Below, one piece after another: positions 6,011 to 7,468 of a DNA stretch of 7,468 bases (positions within the stretch are counted from its first letter, which is position 1; each line of letters begins with the position of its first letter). A program made the position numbers and the translations under genes. The notes under the pieces were generated by a model, which worked only from the letters and a program-made list of their open reading frames with translations, was not told where the DNA came from and did not search any database. Origin of the DNA: Betaproteobacteria bacterium (GTDB taxonomy: Bacteria > Pseudomonadota > Gammaproteobacteria > Burkholderiales > SG8-39); NCBI GenBank assembly GCA_019237595.1, contig JAFAGU010000382.1:1-7468 (forward strand), read 5' to 3'.

Positions 6011-6992
6011 CCTCGTCCTCGCGGCCGCGCTCGCCGCCTCGCTCGCCGCGGGCGTCGCGGCGGCCGACGCCATCTCGGTGAGCGGCCTTCGCCACACCGT
6101 GGACAAGTCCTACCGCCGCATGATGGAAGGCGCGGCGCTCTTCGAGCGCCTGCATGCGCTCGCCCCCGAGGCTTCCCTGCGCTATCGACTGCTTCCGCGC
6201 AAGGCCGGGACGAGCCTGCGCGGCATCGAGCTCGCCGTCATCGGCGACAGCTTCGAGTTTCCGGTGGCCATCGCATCGGACGACACGTTCGCGCTCGAGC
6301 GCAATGACCAGGCAATGCGCGAGGACGCCTCCGTGCGGCCCAACCGGCGCGTCGATTCGATGACCTGGCGCGCCGACGTGCGCACGCCGGGGCTGCCGGC
6401 GGGCGTGCGCCGCCTCGGCGATCTTCGTCTCGAGTGCAAGGTCGGCATGCGAGCGGGACTCGTCTCGCACTATCCGTCGGTCATCGGCTGGCTCCTCGGG
6501 AGCTCGGGCGACGATCCCGCCGTGTGCGATTCGCCGGAGTCGCCATATCTCTTCTTCGCAGACCGGCCGATCTTCGGCGTGGTGCTCGAGAGTGCCGGGC
6601 GCAGGCAGGCGCTTTCGGTTCGCCGGCTCTACGCCGGCATCGCCGCCGGCGAGACCCCGAAGGAAGACCTGCCCTATTGCGACTGCGAGGCATTGCTCGA
6701 CCGCGCCTACGAGCTGCCGCTCGGAGACGCGAGCTGGCCCGACGATGCGCGGGTCGAGCTGCAATACATGGATTCACCGGGCGGCGAGCCCGCCATGAAG
6801 GGCTGGTCCAAGCGTGCGGTGCACGAAGCGATCGGGACCGCCGGGCGCGTGATGCGCTTCGAAAGCGGCTACGAGGTCTGGGTCTATACCTTTGGCGATA
6901 CGAAGGGTGGCCGCCCGGGAACGGAGCTCGTGCTGCTCTTCGATCGTTCAGGAACGCTTTCCGCCGATCGCCTGAGGCCTGCACGAGCGTGA
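5997..6992 (+). CDS. Secreted protein of unknown function, possible BamE/SmpA-like C-terminus
   Basis: I do not recognise this 331-residue protein as a whole. The start is TTG at 5997, overlapping the end of uvrB by 14 nt. It is well constrained: an in-frame TGA lies at 5970-5972, no other start codon occurs between that stop and TTG, and starting there gives a clean signal peptide (MPRNSLVLAAALAASLAAG with likely cleavage after an Ala near residue 23). There is no lipobox, so a soluble periplasmic protein is inferred. The mature part has four cysteines, Cys147, Cys177 and the close pair Cys228/Cys230 (YCDC), which could form disulfides or a metal site. The last 65 residues (KGWSKRAVHEAIGTAGRVMR, then ESGYEVWVYTFG, then ELVLLFDRSGTLSADRLRP) resemble the two-helix, three-strand pattern of SmpA/OmlA (BamE-like) domains. 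That link is inferred from pattern only. The stop overlaps the next start, so the three genes are probably co-transcribed. Confidence 0.85.
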   Translation: MPRNSLVLAAALAASLAAGVAAADAISVSGLRHTVDKSYRRMMEGAALFERLHALAPEASLRYRLLPRKAGTSLRGIELAVIGDSFEFPVAIASDDTFALERNDQAMREDASVRPNRRVDSMTWRADVRTPGLPAGVRRLGDLRLECKVGMRAGLVSHYPSVIGWLLGSSGDDPAVCDSPESPYLFFADRPIFGVVLESAGRRQALSVRRLYAGIAAGETPKEDLPYCDCEALLDRAYELPLGDASWPDDARVELQYMDSPGGEPAMKGWSKRAVHEAIGTAGRVMRFESGYEVWVYTFGDTKGGRPGTELVLLFDRSGTLSADRLRPARA

Positions 6993-7447
6993 GGGTGCTT
7001 TTCGTATGTACCGGGAATATCTGCCGTTCGCCGACCGCGGCGGGCGTGTTCGCGGACCTCGTCCGCCGCGCCGGCCTCGAGGACGCGATCCACGTGGAAT
7101 CGGCCGGAACGCACGACTACCACGTCGGCGAGGCGCCCGATCCGCGCGCGCAGGAACATGCGCGGCGCCGAGGCTACGATCTCAGCGCTCTGCGCGCGCG
7201 GCGCGTGCGCAAGGCGGATTTCGCGGCGTTCGACGTGATCGTCGCCATGGATCGCGGGCACCTCGAGATCCTCGAGCATAACTGCCCGCCGCAGGAGCGC
7301 GGCAAGCTCCGCCTGCTCGTCAAGGGCCGCGACGTGCCAGACCCCTATTACGGCGGCCCGGAAGGCTTCGAGCACGTCCTCGACCTTGTCGAGGGCGGCT
7401 GCCTCGCGCTCCTCTCGGAGCTCAAGGACCGGATCACGGCCGGATAG
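6989..7447 (+). CDS. Low-molecular-weight protein-tyrosine phosphatase
   Basis: This complete 152-residue protein is the usual size for the family. The P-loop VCTGNICRSP lies at the N-terminus: Cys7 is the nucleophile and Arg13 the phosphate-binding arginine of the C-X5-R motif, followed by Ser14 and Pro15. ESAGT (38-42) follows, and Asp118 in VPDPYYGG is the expected general acid. Everything needed for catalysis is present. The reaction is removal of phosphate from phosphotyrosine in the cytoplasm; bacterial relatives often act on tyrosine kinases of polysaccharide export, but no such gene is in view and the substrate is unknown. GTG at 6989 overlaps the TGA of the preceding gene (GTGA, 4 nt), which points to translational coupling; a second GTG two codons later would cut into the first beta strand. 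In many betaproteobacteria, as I recall, this gene stands between uvrB and iscR. Confidence 0.95.
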   Translation: MRVLFVCTGNICRSPTAAGVFADLVRRAGLEDAIHVESAGTHDYHVGEAPDPRAQEHARRRGYDLSALRARRVRKADFAAFDVIVAMDRGHLEILEHNCPPQERGKLRLLVKGRDVPDPYYGGPEGFEHVLDLVEGGCLALLSELKDRITAG

Positions 7448-7454
7448 CCTGCGA

Positions 7455-7468
7455 AGCGCGCTAGCGCT
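7455..7468 (+). other. Short inverted repeat at window edge
   Basis: AGCGC (7455-7459) and GCGCT (7464-7468) can pair around a 4-nt loop, 8 nt after the phosphatase stop. It might be the start of a terminator or regulatory hairpin, but the window ends before any T run or longer stem could be seen, and a 5-bp stem is weak evidence in GC-rich DNA. Confidence 0.15.

Noticed and set aside
5180..6106. Long minus-strand open frame opposite the 3' half of uvrB
   Set aside because: The coding strand is unmistakably uvrB; the antisense product is Leu/Arg/Asp-rich with no recognisable family.
5961..6764. Minus-strand open frame opposite the unknown secreted gene
   Set aside because: The plus-strand reading has a bounded start, signal peptide and operon overlaps; the antisense product looks compositional.

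Overview
The window looks like chromosomal DNA from a GC-rich Gram-negative proteobacterium, most likely a betaproteobacterium. The pointers are a septal RlpA lipoprotein with a SPOR domain, an AsmA-type envelope protein, a betaproteobacterial-style aspartate/aromatic aminotransferase, and a uvrB followed closely by a low-molecular-weight tyrosine phosphatase. From memory, an aminotransferase divergent from uvrB with the phosphatase downstream is a common layout in Burkholderiales and relatives. No species can be named from the sequence alone.

Layout: positions 1-424 hold no gene I can support and are visibly poorer in G+C than the rest. They contain a decayed-looking minus-strand fragment with a carboxymuconolactone-decarboxylase-like motif, and a 23-nt near-copy of the anticodon arm of the neighbouring tRNA. 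A complete tRNA-Asn(GTT) follows on the minus strand (425-500), then rlpA on the minus strand (526-1374). An AsmA-like gene (1402-2724, plus) diverges from rlpA and converges on the aminotransferase gene (2732-3949, minus). From 3989 to the right edge a tight plus-strand cluster carries uvrB, a secreted protein of unknown function with a possible BamE/SmpA-like C-terminus, and a low-molecular-weight protein-tyrosine phosphatase. Both junctions in this cluster overlap.

How the genes relate: rlpA and the AsmA-like gene share a 27-bp divergent gap and both act in the cell envelope (septal glycan cleavage; inner-membrane-anchored AsmA family). UvrB is the damage-verification helicase of nucleotide excision repair. 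The two genes behind it are probably translated from the same mRNA, although nothing visible ties them to DNA repair. All three plus-strand genes from 3989 onward start with non-ATG codons (GTG, TTG, GTG).

I did not find a clearly new multi-gene system. The items most worth following up are the unknown gene between uvrB and the phosphatase, and the tRNA-anticodon-arm near-repeat in the low-GC stretch beside tRNA-Asn, which may be an old integration scar.
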